64,000 bases of DNA from Actinobacteria bacterium OV320 (GTDB lineage Bacteria > Actinomycetota > Actinomycetes > Streptomycetales > Streptomycetaceae): assembly GCA_001298545.1 (NCBI GenBank), contig LJCX01000026.1, forward strand, positions 124,001 through 188,000, in the 5' to 3' direction. A model generated the notes under the pieces. It saw only the letters and a program-made list of their open reading frames with translations. It made no database searches and was not told the origin of the DNA. The position numbers and the translations under genes are program-made. Below are positions 32,582-41,669 of this stretch, piece by piece (within the stretch, counting starts at the first letter, position 1; each line of letters starts with the position of its first letter).

Positions 32582-33820
32582 TCAGTTGCCGACGCGGCGG
32601 CGCAGGTCCTGGAACGCGGTGTAGTTCGCGATGACCTCGATCCGGCCCGGCGGTGCCTGCTGCACGGCCTGGTCGAGGTTCTCGCACACCTGGAAGTGCT
32701 GGTTGGCGACCTCCAGACGCACCGCGAGGTCCAGCTTCCGGTCACCGACGACGAAGATCGGGTGGCCGGTCAGCCGCGTGTAGTCGACGTCCCACAGCCA
32801 GGAGGTGTCGGTGCCGTCGGCGCCGCGGGCGTTCACCGAGAGGATCACCGGGGTGGGCGGCGGATCGATCAGGCTGAACGTCTCGAGCCAGCCCGCCGGG
32901 TTCTTCGCGAGCAGCAGCCGCAGGTCACGGCCCTGGAACTGGACGACGTCGTAGCGTCCGGCGACGGCCTGCACCTGGTACATCCGCTCCAGCGCCACCT
33001 GCGGCGGCACCCCGAAGACGGCGGCCACGGCGGCCGAGGAGGCGGCGTTGGCCTTGTTGGCGCGGCCCGGCAGCTGGAGGTGGATCGGCCAGGCGGACCC
33101 GTGCGGGTCGAGCACGTGGTCCCCGGACAGCGCCCAGCTCGGCGTGGGACGCCGGAACCCGCACTCGCCGCAGAACCAGTCGTCGCCGGGCCGCTGCATG
33201 ACGCCGCCGCAGGACGGGCACGACCAGGCGTCGTCCTTCCACATCTGCCCGGCGGCGACCCAGATCACGTTGGGGGAGGAGGAGGCGGCCCAGACCACCA
33301 GCGGGTCGTCGGCGTTGGCGACCACGACGGCCTTCGAACCGGCAAGCCCCTCACGCCAGTTCTCCGCGAGCATGCGGGTCTCGGCGGCGCGGTCCAGCTG
33401 GTCGCGGGAGAGGTTGAGCAGCGCGATGCACTTGGGGGCGGTGTCCCGGGCCACGCCCGCGAGGTACTTCTCGTCGACCTCGATCACGCCGTAGCGGGCG
33501 TCGGAGCCGCCCGCGAGGGCCGAGGTGATGCCGGCCGGCATGTTGGCGCCGAGCGCGTTGGACACGACCGGTCCGGCGGCGCGCAGTGCCTCGGCGATCA
33601 GCCGCGTGGTGGTGGTCTTGCCGTTGGTCGCCGAGACGAGGATGACGTCCAGGTTCTGGGCGAGCCGGGCGAGAAGGTCGGGGTCGAGTTTGAGCGCCAC
33701 CCGGCCACCGATCACCGAACCACTGCCGCGCCCCGCGGCGCGCGACGCCGCCGCGACCGCTTTGCCGGCGGTCACGGCGATCTTGGCCCGCGGCGAGAGC
33801 GGGTCCGAGTTGCCTGCCAT
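32582..33820 (-). CDS. murT: Lipid II isoglutaminyl synthase, Mur-ligase-like subunit MurT
   Basis: 412 residues. Mur ligase core with ATP loop SATNGKTTTTR (63-73), a four-cysteine zinc ribbon (C201, C204, C217, C220) inserted in the middle domain, and the C-terminal DUF1727 domain. This is the exact MurT layout. With GatD it amidates iso-glutamate in lipid II, affecting cross-linking and lysozyme resistance. First gene of the murT-gatD operon. Confidence 0.94.
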   Translation of the reverse strand: MAGNSDPLSPRAKIAVTAGKAVAAASRAAGRGSGSVIGGRVALKLDPDLLARLAQNLDVILVSATNGKTTTTRLIAEALRAAGPVVSNALGANMPAGITSALAGGSDARYGVIEVDEKYLAGVARDTAPKCIALLNLSRDQLDRAAETRMLAENWREGLAGSKAVVVANADDPLVVWAASSSPNVIWVAAGQMWKDDAWSCPSCGGVMQRPGDDWFCGECGFRRPTPSWALSGDHVLDPHGSAWPIHLQLPGRANKANAASSAAVAAVFGVPPQVALERMYQVQAVAGRYDVVQFQGRDLRLLLAKNPAGWLETFSLIDPPPTPVILSVNARGADGTDTSWLWDVDYTRLTGHPIFVVGDRKLDLAVRLEVANQHFQVCENLDQAVQQAPPGRIEVIANYTAFQDLRRRVGN

Positions 33821-33978
33821 CAGTTCTCGATCCTCCTTGCGTACGCGCCGCGCCTCTGCCGTACGGCAACGTGGTGGGTGGTCAGCCTATCGAGATCCAT
33901 TCGCGCTCCCGAATCCCGGCACCACCTCACGCCCGTGAGCGGCATGCGCGTGTCAGAAAGGACCGTACCCTTGCCGCC

Positions 33979-34533
33979 ATGCGACACGGCTCCATCCCGG
34001 GCGCCCACGGGCGCGTCCGGCCCCTCTCCCTGCTCGGCGACCCCGTCCTGCACACCCGCTGCGAGGACGTCACCGACTTCGGTCCCGAACTCGCCCGCCT
34101 GGTCGAGGACATGTTCGCCACGATGTACGCGGCCCAGGGCGTGGGCCTCGCCGCGAACCAGGTGGGCGAGCCCTTGAGGGTCTTCGTCTACGACTGCCCC
34201 GACGACGAGGACGTCCGCCACCTGGGCCATGTGGTGAACCCCCGGCTGGTGGAGGCCGACGGCATCGTCCTGCGCGGCCCGGAGGGCTGTCTGTCCCTGC
34301 CGGGCCTGGAGGCGGGCACGGAGCGCCACGACCACGCGGTGGTCGAGGGGTTCACGATGACGGGCGAGCCGATCACCGTGCACGGCACCGGATTCTTTGC
34401 CAGATGCTTGCAGCACGAGGCGGACCACCTGGAGGGCACGGTGTACGCGGACCGCGTGACGGGGTGGCGCGGCAGGAGACTGACGCGCCAGGTCGCACGG
34501 GCCTCCTGGAGCCGTGGAGCCGGTCCCGCCTAG
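33979..34533 (+). CDS. def: Peptide deformylase
   Basis: 184 residues with the three PDF motifs: GVGLAANQVG (54-63), EGCLSLPG with metal ligand Cys104, and HEADH with His146, Glu147 and His150. It removes the formyl group from nascent proteins. The ATG at 33979 (MRHGSIPGAHG) has no good ribosome site. A -10-like TACCCT at 33966-33971 suggests a start at the ATG, so the mRNA may be leaderless. A basic 30-residue C-terminal tail (GWRGRRLTRQVAR) is present. Confidence 0.93.
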   Translation: MRHGSIPGAHGRVRPLSLLGDPVLHTRCEDVTDFGPELARLVEDMFATMYAAQGVGLAANQVGEPLRVFVYDCPDDEDVRHLGHVVNPRLVEADGIVLRGPEGCLSLPGLEAGTERHDHAVVEGFTMTGEPITVHGTGFFARCLQHEADHLEGTVYADRVTGWRGRRLTRQVARASWSRGAGPA

Positions 34534-34607
34534 GGCGGGGCGTCGAGGTACGGCCGGGCCGTGCGGGCGCGAGCGCCCGCACGTGTCCCGCGCCCGGTGG
34601 GCGAGCG

Positions 34608-35249
34608 TCAGACCCCGGGCCCGCCGAGCTTGTCGCCGGCCGCCGCGAGGCGACCCCACAACAGATCGGCCAGACTCCGCACCAGCTCCGCTCGGGTGCA
34701 GGGGCGCTCACCCAGCCACCAGTCCCCGGCCGCGTGCATCATCCCGACGATCCCGTGCCCCCACACCCGGGCCAGCTGCTGGCTGCCGGGTCCGAGGTCC
34801 ACCCGGTCCTCGATGACCTGGGCCAGCTCCTCACCCATCCGCCGGAGCAGTGGCGCCGAGTGCTTGCCCACGTCGAAACCCTGCTCGCCCGGCGACCCGT
34901 CCGACGGATGCATCAGGAACCGGTAGACCTGGGGCCGGGCCTCGATCGCGGCGAGGTAGGTGTCCAGCGTGGCCTCCACCCGTTCACGCCGCTCGGCGGG
35001 CGCGTCCAGCGCGGCCCGCAGCGAGTCCAGCAGCGCGTCCGTGTGCCGTTTGGCGAGCGCGGCGTAGAGTCCGCCCTTGTCGCCGAAGTGCCGGTAGAGG
35101 ATCGGTTTGGTGATGCCCGCCTCCGCCGCGATCGCGTTCATCGAGGCCTGCGGCCCGTCGCGCAGCACCACCCGGTCGGCGGCCTCCAGCAGCTCGCGCC
35201 TTCGGCGGTCGGCGGACCGTTGCTGCTCGGTCCGCTGCGTGGTGTCCAT
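34608..35249 (-). CDS. TetR-family regulator divergent from acyl-CoA dehydrogenase
   Basis: 213 residues. TetR HTH about 17-63 (RRRELLEAADRVVLRDGPQASMNAIAAEAGITKPILYRHFGDKGGLY) and a C-terminal domain with RPQVYRFLMHPSDG and GIVGMMHAAGDWWLGE, typical of actinobacterial TetR proteins linked to lipid metabolism. GGGGAG precedes the ATG at 35249. Divergence from acd with symmetric sites in the gap suggests it represses both itself and acd, probably relieved by an acyl-CoA (inference). Confidence 0.93.
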   Translation of the reverse strand: MDTTQRTEQQRSADRRRRELLEAADRVVLRDGPQASMNAIAAEAGITKPILYRHFGDKGGLYAALAKRHTDALLDSLRAALDAPAERRERVEATLDTYLAAIEARPQVYRFLMHPSDGSPGEQGFDVGKHSAPLLRRMGEELAQVIEDRVDLGPGSQQLARVWGHGIVGMMHAAGDWWLGERPCTRAELVRSLADLLWGRLAAAGDKLGGPGV

Positions 35250-35353
35250 GAGCTCTCCCCACCCGTGCTGATTCGGTGACGCCTGCGCAAACTAACACCT
35301 GGCAGCAGCCTGACATCGAACGGGCCGGGGGGCTCCCGGGCCGTCAGCAGGAG

Positions 35354-35401
35354 TTGACTTTTCCTACCGACCGGTAACAGACTCACGTTACCGCTAGTAA
35401 C
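35354..35401. promoter_or_regulatory. Cluster of inverted repeats over the acd promoter
   Basis: A -35-like TTGACT (35354-35359) is followed by TACCG-AC-CGGTA (35365-35376), GGTAAC-N8-GTTACC (35373-35378 with 35387-35392) and GTTAC-N5-GTAAC (35387-35401). The overlapping GTTAC/GTAAC arms look like a multi-site TetR operator covering the promoter. Confidence 0.6.
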
Positions 35402-35427
35402 ACGCACGTTCCGCCGCTGGAGGGGAC

Positions 35428-36654
35428 ATGGCCGAGTTCACCATGGAGCTCAACGACGAACAGAAGGAGGTCCGGGACTGGCTGCACGGCTTCGCGGCCG
35501 ACGTCATCCGCCCCGCGGCCGCCGAATGGGACGAGCGTGAGGAGACCCCCTGGCCGGTCATCCAGGAGGCCGCCAAGGTCGGGATCTACTCCCTCGACTT
35601 CTACGCGCAGCAGTACTTCGACCCCACCGGCCTCGGTATCCCGATGGCCATGGAGGAGCTGTTCTGGGGCGACGCCGGCATCGCCCTGTCGATCGTGGGC
35701 ACCGGTCTCGCCGCCGTGGGCGTGCTCGCCAACGGCACCGAGGAGCAGATCGGCACCTGGATACCGCAGATGTACGGCGACGCCAGCGACGTCAAGGTGG
35801 CCGCCTTCTGCTCCTCCGAGCCCGACGCCGGCTCCGACGTGGCGTCCCTGCGCACGCGTGCCGTGTACGACGAGGCCAAGGACGAGTGGGTGCTCAACGG
35901 CACCAAGACCTGGGCGACCAACGGCGGCATCGCCAACGTCCACGTCGTCGTCGCGGCCGTGGACACCGAACTCGGCTCCAAGGGGCATGCCTCCTTCATC
36001 GTCCCGCCGGGCACCCCGGGTCTCGCCCAGGGCCAGAAGTTCAAGAAGCACGGCATCCGCGCCTCGCACACCGCCGAGGTGATCCTCGACAACGTGCGGA
36101 TCCCCGGCTCCTGCCTGCTCGGCGGCAAGGAGAAGCTGGACGAGCGGCTGGCGCGGGCCCGCGAGCGGGCGAGGACGGGCGGCGAGCGCGTCAAGAACGC
36201 GGCGATGGCGACCTTCGAGGCCTCGCGGCCGGCGGTCGGCGCCATGGCCGTCGGCACCGCCCGCGCCGCGTACGAGGTGGCCCTCGACTACGCCAAGACC
36301 CGTGAGCAGTTCGGCCGCCCGATCATCGACAACCAGGGCGTCGCCTTCCAGCTCGCGGACATGCGCACCCAGATCGACGCCGCGCGGCTGCTGGTCTGGC
36401 GCGCGTCCTGGATGGCGATCAACGGAAAGCCGTTCACCGCCGCCGAGGGGTCGATGTCGAAGCTGTACGCCAGCGAGACCGCGAAGCAGGTCACCGCGCA
36501 GGCGATCCAGATTCTCGGTGGCAACGGCTACACCAGGGAGTACCCGGTGGAGCGCATGCACCGCGACGCGGCCATCTACACGATCTTCGAAGGCACGAGC
36601 GAGATCCAGCGCCTGGTGATCGCCCGCACGCTGTCGGGGATGCCGATCCGCTAG
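35428..36654 (+). CDS. Acyl-CoA dehydrogenase
   Basis: 408-residue FAD-dependent acyl-CoA dehydrogenase. N-terminal helical domain to about 120, FAD/substrate motif FCSSEPDAGSDVASLRTRA, beta domain with WVLNGTKTWATNGG, and C-terminal helices with REQFGRPIIDNQGVAFQLADM and QILGGNGYTREYPVERMHRDA. The catalytic base is the Glu in IFEGTSEIQ. It introduces the alpha-beta double bond in beta-oxidation. GGAGGGG precedes the ATG at 35428. Adjacent to a TetR gene that probably controls it. Confidence 0.95.
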   Translation: MAEFTMELNDEQKEVRDWLHGFAADVIRPAAAEWDEREETPWPVIQEAAKVGIYSLDFYAQQYFDPTGLGIPMAMEELFWGDAGIALSIVGTGLAAVGVLANGTEEQIGTWIPQMYGDASDVKVAAFCSSEPDAGSDVASLRTRAVYDEAKDEWVLNGTKTWATNGGIANVHVVVAAVDTELGSKGHASFIVPPGTPGLAQGQKFKKHGIRASHTAEVILDNVRIPGSCLLGGKEKLDERLARARERARTGGERVKNAAMATFEASRPAVGAMAVGTARAAYEVALDYAKTREQFGRPIIDNQGVAFQLADMRTQIDAARLLVWRASWMAINGKPFTAAEGSMSKLYASETAKQVTAQAIQILGGNGYTREYPVERMHRDAAIYTIFEGTSEIQRLVIARTLSGMPIR

Positions 36655-36733
36655 GACGGGCCGCAGGACACCGCAGGACGACGTGGCACGGCCCCGGGGA
36701 CGCCCCGGGGCCTGCGCGGTCAGCGGCAACGGA

Positions 36734-36970
36734 CTACGGCGCACCCCCGCTGCTGTGCGCGATGCACGCCACATCGATCCGGTCGGCCAGCTTCGCGAGC
36801 TCGATGGTCAACGCGGCGACGGTGTCCTCGTCGAGCCCGTCCGCCCCGGCCTCGACGAGATGCAGCCATCGACCGCCCAACGTGCGGAGCAGCTTGCTCA
36901 CGTCGGCCGCGGACACCTGCAAGGTCCCGCGGTCATCGACGATCAGAGGCAGAGTCACTTCGCGGTTCAC
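36734..36970 (-). CDS. Small conserved-looking protein of unknown function
   Basis: 78 residues from a GTG at 36970: MNREVTLPLIVDDRGTLQV start, then amphipathic helices (AADVSKLLRTLGGRWLHLVE, EDTVAALTIELAKLADRIDVACIAH). I do not recognise a family. The frame is open further upstream but the upstream part is Arg/Ser-rich and unlikely to be translated. It is upstream of nothing obvious on its strand and convergent with acd. Confidence 0.6.
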   Translation of the reverse strand: MNREVTLPLIVDDRGTLQVSAADVSKLLRTLGGRWLHLVEAGADGLDEDTVAALTIELAKLADRIDVACIAHSSGGAP

Positions 36971-36995
36971 ATCCGGGATCGTAGCCGCGCGGCGC

Positions 36996-38381
36996 TCACG
37001 CACCGTGCCAAACCGTGGTGATGTTGCAGAACTCCCGGATTCCGTGCCCGGACAGCTCACGGCCGTACCCGGACCGCTTCACCCCGCCGAAGGGGAACCC
37101 CGGATGGGACGCGGTCATCCCGTTGACGTACACACCGCCGGCCTCCAGATCCCGTACGAAACGGTCCACCTCGGCCTCGTCCCGCGTCCACACGTTGGAA
37201 CTCAGGCCGAACGGCGAGTCGTTGGCGATGAGTACCGCCTCGTCCAGGTCGGCCGCCCGGTACAGCGTCGCGACCGGCCCGAACGCCTCCTCCCGGTGGA
37301 TGCGCATCTCGCGGGTGATCCCGGAGAGCACGGTCGGCGGGTAGTACCAGCCCGGACCGTCGGGCCGTTCGCCTCCGCACAGCGCGGCGGCGCCGGAGCG
37401 CCGCGCGTCGTCCACCAGCTCCTCCAGGTCCGACCGCCCCTGCTCGCTCGCCAGCGGCCCGACGTCCGTCTCCTCCTCCAGCGGGTCGCCGACCTTCAGC
37501 GCCGCCATGCCCGCCACGAACCGCTCGGTGAAGGCGTCGTACACGTCCGTGTGAACGATGAACCGCTTGGCGGCGATGCACGACTGCCCGTTGTTCTGCA
37601 CGCGCGCGGTCACCGCCACCTGTGCGGCCCGGTCGACGTCCGCCGACGGCATGACCACGTACGGGTCGCTGCCGCCCAGCTCCAGCACCGTCTTCTTGAT
37701 CATCTCCCCGGCGGTGGCGGCGACCGCCCGGCCGGCCGGCTCGCTGCCGGTCAGGGTCGCCGCCTTCACCCGTTCGTCGCGCAGGATCTCGTCGACCGCG
37801 CCCGAGCCGACGAGCAGCGTCTGGAAGCAGCCCTCGGTGAAGCCGGCCCGGTGGAACAGGTCCTCCAGGTACAGGGCGGTCTGCGGGACGTTCGAGGCGT
37901 GCTTGAGCAGGCCCACATTGCCCGCCATCAGCGCCGGCGCGGCGAACCTGACCACCTGCCACAGCGGGAAGTTCCACGGCATCACCGCGAGCACCGGACC
38001 CAGCGGCCGGTAGCGGACCAGAGCGCGCGCGGCGCCGGAGTCCTTCACGTCGGCGGCGGACGGCTCCTCGTCGGCGAGCAGCTCCGCCGCGTGCTCGGCG
38101 TACCAGCGCATCGCCCTGGCGCACTTCACGGCCTCCGCGCGGGCCTGCTTCACCGGCTTGCCCATCTCGGTGGTCATCACCCGGCCGATGTCCCCCTGGT
38201 CCTCGTCGAGGAGGTCGGCGGCCCGGTTCAGCAGGCGGGCGCGTTCGGAATACGTCGTCGTCCGGTACGTACGGAAGGTGGCCTCCGCGAGCTGGAGCCG
38301 GCGCTCCAGCTCTTCCTCGCCCATGGCCTCGTACGTCCGAAGCGTCTCGCCGTTCGCCGGGTTCACCGTCGCGATGGGCAT
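36996..38381 (-). CDS. NAD(P)-dependent aldehyde dehydrogenase (succinate-semialdehyde type)
   Basis: 461-residue aldehyde dehydrogenase. Cofactor site PWNFPLWQVVRFAAPALMAGN, LTGSEPAGRAVAATAGE, catalytic Glu in VLELGGSDPYVV and catalytic Cys in NNGQSCIAAKRFI; the C-terminus has PFGGVKRSGYGRELSGHGI. Length and motifs fit the GabD/YneI-like group acting on succinate semialdehyde and similar aldehydes. The ATG at 38381 is the natural start (MPIATVNPANGE), with GGAGG 8 nt upstream. Confidence 0.9.
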   Translation of the reverse strand: MPIATVNPANGETLRTYEAMGEEELERRLQLAEATFRTYRTTTYSERARLLNRAADLLDEDQGDIGRVMTTEMGKPVKQARAEAVKCARAMRWYAEHAAELLADEEPSAADVKDSGAARALVRYRPLGPVLAVMPWNFPLWQVVRFAAPALMAGNVGLLKHASNVPQTALYLEDLFHRAGFTEGCFQTLLVGSGAVDEILRDERVKAATLTGSEPAGRAVAATAGEMIKKTVLELGGSDPYVVMPSADVDRAAQVAVTARVQNNGQSCIAAKRFIVHTDVYDAFTERFVAGMAALKVGDPLEEETDVGPLASEQGRSDLEELVDDARRSGAAALCGGERPDGPGWYYPPTVLSGITREMRIHREEAFGPVATLYRAADLDEAVLIANDSPFGLSSNVWTRDEAEVDRFVRDLEAGGVYVNGMTASHPGFPFGGVKRSGYGRELSGHGIREFCNITTVWHGA

Positions 38382-38499
38382 GACCGACCTCCTGAAGAGC
38401 TGACTGTGCTTCGACCTTCCCGCGCCGGACCCGGGGCCGCAACGCGGCAGATGTGCGTGCCAGACCCTGCGGCCCCGGGGTGGGCCGAAAGACGCGTCC

Positions 38500-38973
38500 C
38501 TAGGCCGAGTGCTCCGCCAGGCGGTCGAGAAACGCGGCCTGTGCCGTGACGATCACCTCGTGGGCCCGGTCGAGCCCGAACCAGGCCACCCGGTCCAGCT
38601 CGGGGAACTCCTGGGTCAGGCCGGACCTCGGCGGCCACTCCATGGTGAACGTGCCGGGTGCGATCGCCGCCGGGTCGAGGTCCGCCTCGATCGCCCACGC
38701 GGTGACGATCTTGCCGTTCCTCTGCCGGACCTCGCCGAGGTCGATCGCCTCGCCGTCGGGCGGCGGCAGGCCCAGCTCCTCCCGGAACTCGCGGCGGGCC
38801 GCCTCCCAGGCAGGTTCGTCGGGCTCGTACTCGCCCTTCGGGACGGTCCACGCCCCGGCGTCCTTCTTCGCGAAGTACGGACCGCCCATATGGCCCAGCA
38901 ACACCTGGGGGCCGTCGTCGGTGTGCCGGAACAACAGCAGGCCCGCGCTGCGCTTCGGCGTCGCGGGGGTCAA
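38500..38973 (-). CDS. Nudix hydrolase, coupled to DNA ligase gene
   Basis: 157 residues with a complete Nudix box (GEYEPDEPAWEAARREFREELGL matches GX5EX7REUXEEXGU). The N-terminus KRSAGLLLFRHTDDGPQVLLGHMGGPYF resembles bacterial Nudix proteins of the diadenosine/mutated-nucleotide group. The start is a TTG at 38973 that overlaps the ligase stop (TTGA), with GGAGG 7 nt upstream, so it is translationally coupled to the ligase. A role in nucleotide or DNA-repair housekeeping is suggested by that neighbour only. Confidence 0.88.
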   Translation of the reverse strand: MTPATPKRSAGLLLFRHTDDGPQVLLGHMGGPYFAKKDAGAWTVPKGEYEPDEPAWEAARREFREELGLPPPDGEAIDLGEVRQRNGKIVTAWAIEADLDPAAIAPGTFTMEWPPRSGLTQEFPELDRVAWFGLDRAHEVIVTAQAAFLDRLAEHSA

Positions 38974-40508
38974 GGGCGCACCTCCGGGTGGGCGGCGAGC
39001 AGGGTCTCCACGGTGTCCGCCTCCTCCGGGCGCTTGTCCTCGCGGTAGCGCAGGACGCGGGCGAAGCGGAGCGTGACGCCGGCCGGGTAGCGGGTGGAGC
39101 GCTGAAGGCCGTCGTAGGCGATCTCCACGACGAGTTCGGGTCGCACGGTCACCACGTATCCGCTCTCGTCGACGGCGAGTTCCCGCAGGCGCTCCGTCTG
39201 CCAGGTGAGCAACGCGTCGGTCAGGCCCTTGAAGGTCTTGCCGAGCATGGCGAAGCCGCCGTCCGCGGTGCGGGCGCCGAGATGCAGGTTGGAGAGCTTG
39301 CCGGTGCGCCGCCCGTGGCCCCACTCGGCGGCCAGCACCACCAGGTCGAGCGTGTGCACGGGCTTGACCTTCAGCCAGGAGGCGCCGCGCCGGCCCGCGC
39401 TGTAGGGCGCGTCGAGGGCCTTCACCACGACTCCCTCGTGACCGCGCAGCAAGGTCTGCCTCGAGAACTCCTCCGCGGCTTCGACGTCCTCGGGTCCGGA
39501 CACCACCGTGCGGCGCACCCGCATCGGCTCGGGCACCAGCCGGGCCAGCTCCGCGTGCCGTTCGGCGAAGGGCAGGTCGAGCAGGTCCCGGCCGTCCACG
39601 GACAACGCGTCGAAGAAGACGGGCGCCACGGGGACCGCTTCGGCGGCCGCCGTCACGTCCACCCGGGAGCCGACCCGGCCGGCCGTCTCCTGGAAGGAGC
39701 GGGGGCGGCCCGTCTCGTCGAAGGCGATGACCTCGCCGTCGAGGATGAACCGCGAACCCGCCAACCGCCGTGCCGAGTCCGTCACTTCGGGCAGCCGGTC
39801 GGTGATGTCGTCCAGGGTGCGGGTGTAGAGGCGGACGTCGTCGCCGTCACGGTGCACCTGGACGCGGATCCCGTCCAGCTTCTCCTCCACCGCGCAGACG
39901 CCGAGCTTGCCGACCGCCTCGGCCACGGCGGACGCGGTGTGCGCGAGCATCGGCAGGACCGGCCGGCCGACGGTGAGCCGGAACGCCTCCAGCGCCGCCG
40001 GTCCGTCCGCGAGCAGCGCCTGCGCCACCGTCCGCAGGGACCCGGCCAGCATCACCGCCCGGCGTACGTCCGTGGCGGGCGCCCCGGTCGCCTGCGCCAG
40101 GCCCTCCACGGCGACGGCGTCCAGCGCGCCCTGCCGTACCTCGCCGGTGATGAGGCCGAGCAGGAAGCGTTGTTCGTCCGCGGTGGCCGCTGCCATCAAC
40201 TCGCCTACCAGGCGTGTCCGTTCGGCCTGCGAGCCGGGACCCGACACCTTGCCGAGCTCGGTGAGCCGGGCGTCCACCTCCCGCACGGTGAGGGCCGGGG
40301 TCTCGGCGGGGGCGACCGGCCGGCTCAGCACCTTCCAGCCGATACCCAGCCGGCCCTGGGGGAGCCGGCCGGCCAGGTAGGGGATGACGATCGGCACGTC
40401 GTCCGCCTCCGCGTCCCGGAAGAGTTCGGCGAGCAGGGCGATCTTGTGGGAGCGCGCCGAGGTGGCGGCGACCTCCCGGGACACGTCGGCGAGCCGGGTC
40501 AGCAGCAT
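38970..40508 (-). CDS. lig: ATP-dependent DNA ligase (LigB type)
   Basis: 512 residues. An N-terminal helical DNA-binding domain (about 1-180) is followed by the nucleotidyltransferase domain with adenylated Lys210 in EEKLDGIRVQVH (KxDG motif I), motif III FILDGEVIAFD, motif IV GHEGVVVKALDAPY, motif V SWLKVKP, and an OB-fold C-terminus. It joins nicked DNA using ATP, in addition to the NAD-dependent replicative ligase expected in the genome. Start ATG at 40508. The Nudix gene overlaps its stop. Confidence 0.93.
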   Translation of the reverse strand: MLLTRLADVSREVAATSARSHKIALLAELFRDAEADDVPIVIPYLAGRLPQGRLGIGWKVLSRPVAPAETPALTVREVDARLTELGKVSGPGSQAERTRLVGELMAAATADEQRFLLGLITGEVRQGALDAVAVEGLAQATGAPATDVRRAVMLAGSLRTVAQALLADGPAALEAFRLTVGRPVLPMLAHTASAVAEAVGKLGVCAVEEKLDGIRVQVHRDGDDVRLYTRTLDDITDRLPEVTDSARRLAGSRFILDGEVIAFDETGRPRSFQETAGRVGSRVDVTAAAEAVPVAPVFFDALSVDGRDLLDLPFAERHAELARLVPEPMRVRRTVVSGPEDVEAAEEFSRQTLLRGHEGVVVKALDAPYSAGRRGASWLKVKPVHTLDLVVLAAEWGHGRRTGKLSNLHLGARTADGGFAMLGKTFKGLTDALLTWQTERLRELAVDESGYVVTVRPELVVEIAYDGLQRSTRYPAGVTLRFARVLRYREDKRPEEADTVETLLAAHPEVRP

Positions 40509-40574
40509 GCAGCCATGGTGCGGCGCGCTCCGCTGTTTTACACGCCGGGGAATGGGGCGCTTTTCGTCCGCGGG

Positions 40575-40620
40575 CGCGTTGTGGCTGGTCGCGCAGTTCC
40601 CCGCGCCCCTTGGGGGCGCT
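40575..40620. repeat. Streptomyces-type dispersed intergenic repeat
   Basis: Contains GTTGTGGCTGGTCGCGCAG, then TTCCCCGCGCCCCTT and GGGGGCGC, a sequence I recognise from memory as very common in Streptomyces intergenic DNA. It sits upstream of the ligase start and downstream of the flavoenzyme stop; the GC-rich halves can pair. Confidence 0.7.
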
Positions 40621-40651
40621 GCCGAACCGCAGCCTGATTCGCCTGGACCGC

Positions 40652-41590
40652 TCAGCGGGCGGCCTCCGTGTCGAGGTCCGCCATCAGCAGCTCCGCGTTG
40701 ATCGCCGCCCCGGCCCGGTAGCCACGGCTGGCCGCGTTGACGACCTGCTCGGCGAAGCCCGACGCGTTGCCGGCCGCCCACAGGCCGGGCACGGTCGTCA
40801 GGCCCCGTCCGTCGATCACGGGGTACGTGCCGAAGGGGGTCTCGCCCAGCTCGGCGCCCAGCCGGGCGAGCAGGTCGGTCCGCGGCACCGCCCGGGGCGC
40901 CACGAACACCACCTCGCGCTCGTGCACCCGCCCGTCCCGGAGCCGGACCCCGGTGAGCCGGTCGTCCTCGACGACCAGGCCGGCCACCTCGCCGGGGACG
41001 ACCCGCACGCCGGCCGCGGCCAGCCTGCGCAGGTCCTCGTCCGTCAGTTCGGCCTCCGCGACCGTGTGCAGGAACAGGGTCACGTCCTTCGACCACTGGG
41101 ACACCATCAGTGCCTGGTGGACGCTCATCGCGGTGCCGGCGAGCACGCCGAAGGCCTGGTCGCGGACTTCCCAGCCGTGGCAGTAGGGGCAGTGGACCAC
41201 GTCCCGGCCGAAGCGCTCGGCGACGCCCGGGACCGGCGGCAGCTCGTCCTTCAGGCCGGTCGCGACGACGAGCTGCCGGGCCCGCACGGTCCGCCCGCTC
41301 GCGAGCCGTACGGCGAAGCCCTCGTCCCGGGTGGCGTCCACCGCCCGGTCGTGGACCAGGTCCACGCCGTACCGCGCGATCTCCTCGCGGCCGACGGCGA
41401 GGAACTCGGCGGGCGACATGCCGTCCCGCGACAGATAGCCCTGCATATGGGCGGCGGGCGCGTTGCGCGGCTCACCCGCGTCGACGACCAGGGTGCGGCG
41501 CCGGGCCCGGCCCAGGACGAGCGCGGCGGACAGGCCGGCGGCGCCCCCGCCGACGACGATCACTTCGTATTCCTCGGTCTTCTCGGTCAC
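40652..41590 (-). CDS. Thioredoxin-reductase-like FAD oxidoreductase
   Basis: 312 residues. FAD-binding GGGAAGLSAALVLGRARRR at the N-terminus, redox-active CPYC pair C134/C137 (VVHCPYCHGWEV), and a C-terminal FAD motif LWAAGNASGFAEQVVNAASRGYRAG. It resembles the low-molecular-weight TrxR-like group whose reductant partner varies. I place the start at the GTG at 41590, with GGAGG 8 nt upstream. It is divergent from an XRE-cupin regulator with a palindrome between them, so it is probably that regulator's target. Confidence 0.88.
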   Translation of the reverse strand: MTEKTEEYEVIVVGGGAAGLSAALVLGRARRRTLVVDAGEPRNAPAAHMQGYLSRDGMSPAEFLAVGREEIARYGVDLVHDRAVDATRDEGFAVRLASGRTVRARQLVVATGLKDELPPVPGVAERFGRDVVHCPYCHGWEVRDQAFGVLAGTAMSVHQALMVSQWSKDVTLFLHTVAEAELTDEDLRRLAAAGVRVVPGEVAGLVVEDDRLTGVRLRDGRVHEREVVFVAPRAVPRTDLLARLGAELGETPFGTYPVIDGRGLTTVPGLWAAGNASGFAEQVVNAASRGYRAGAAINAELLMADLDTEAAR

Positions 41591-41632
41591 GGTGACCACC
41601 TCCGCGACCACGGTCGCCGGGCGCACGCGGGA

Positions 41633-41663
41633 TTGACAAACATATTTGCCGGTTCGGCAAGAT
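41633..41663. promoter_or_regulatory. Operator and promoter of the XRE-cupin gene
   Basis: Perfect inverted repeat TTGCCG-GTT-CGGCAA at 41646-41660 lies between TTGACA (41633-41638) and a possible -10 CAAGAT (41658-41663, 19-bp spacing). The predicted start falls on the ATG at 41670, so translation may be leaderless. The palindrome also lies upstream of the divergent flavoenzyme. Confidence 0.6.
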
Positions 41664-41669
41664 GGAGGC

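Noticed and set aside
38988..40637. Long open frame (about 549 codons) opposite the DNA ligase
   Set aside because: It is the mirror of a clear ligase with all motifs; composition is Arg/Gly/His-rich without any fold signature, as expected in high-GC DNA.
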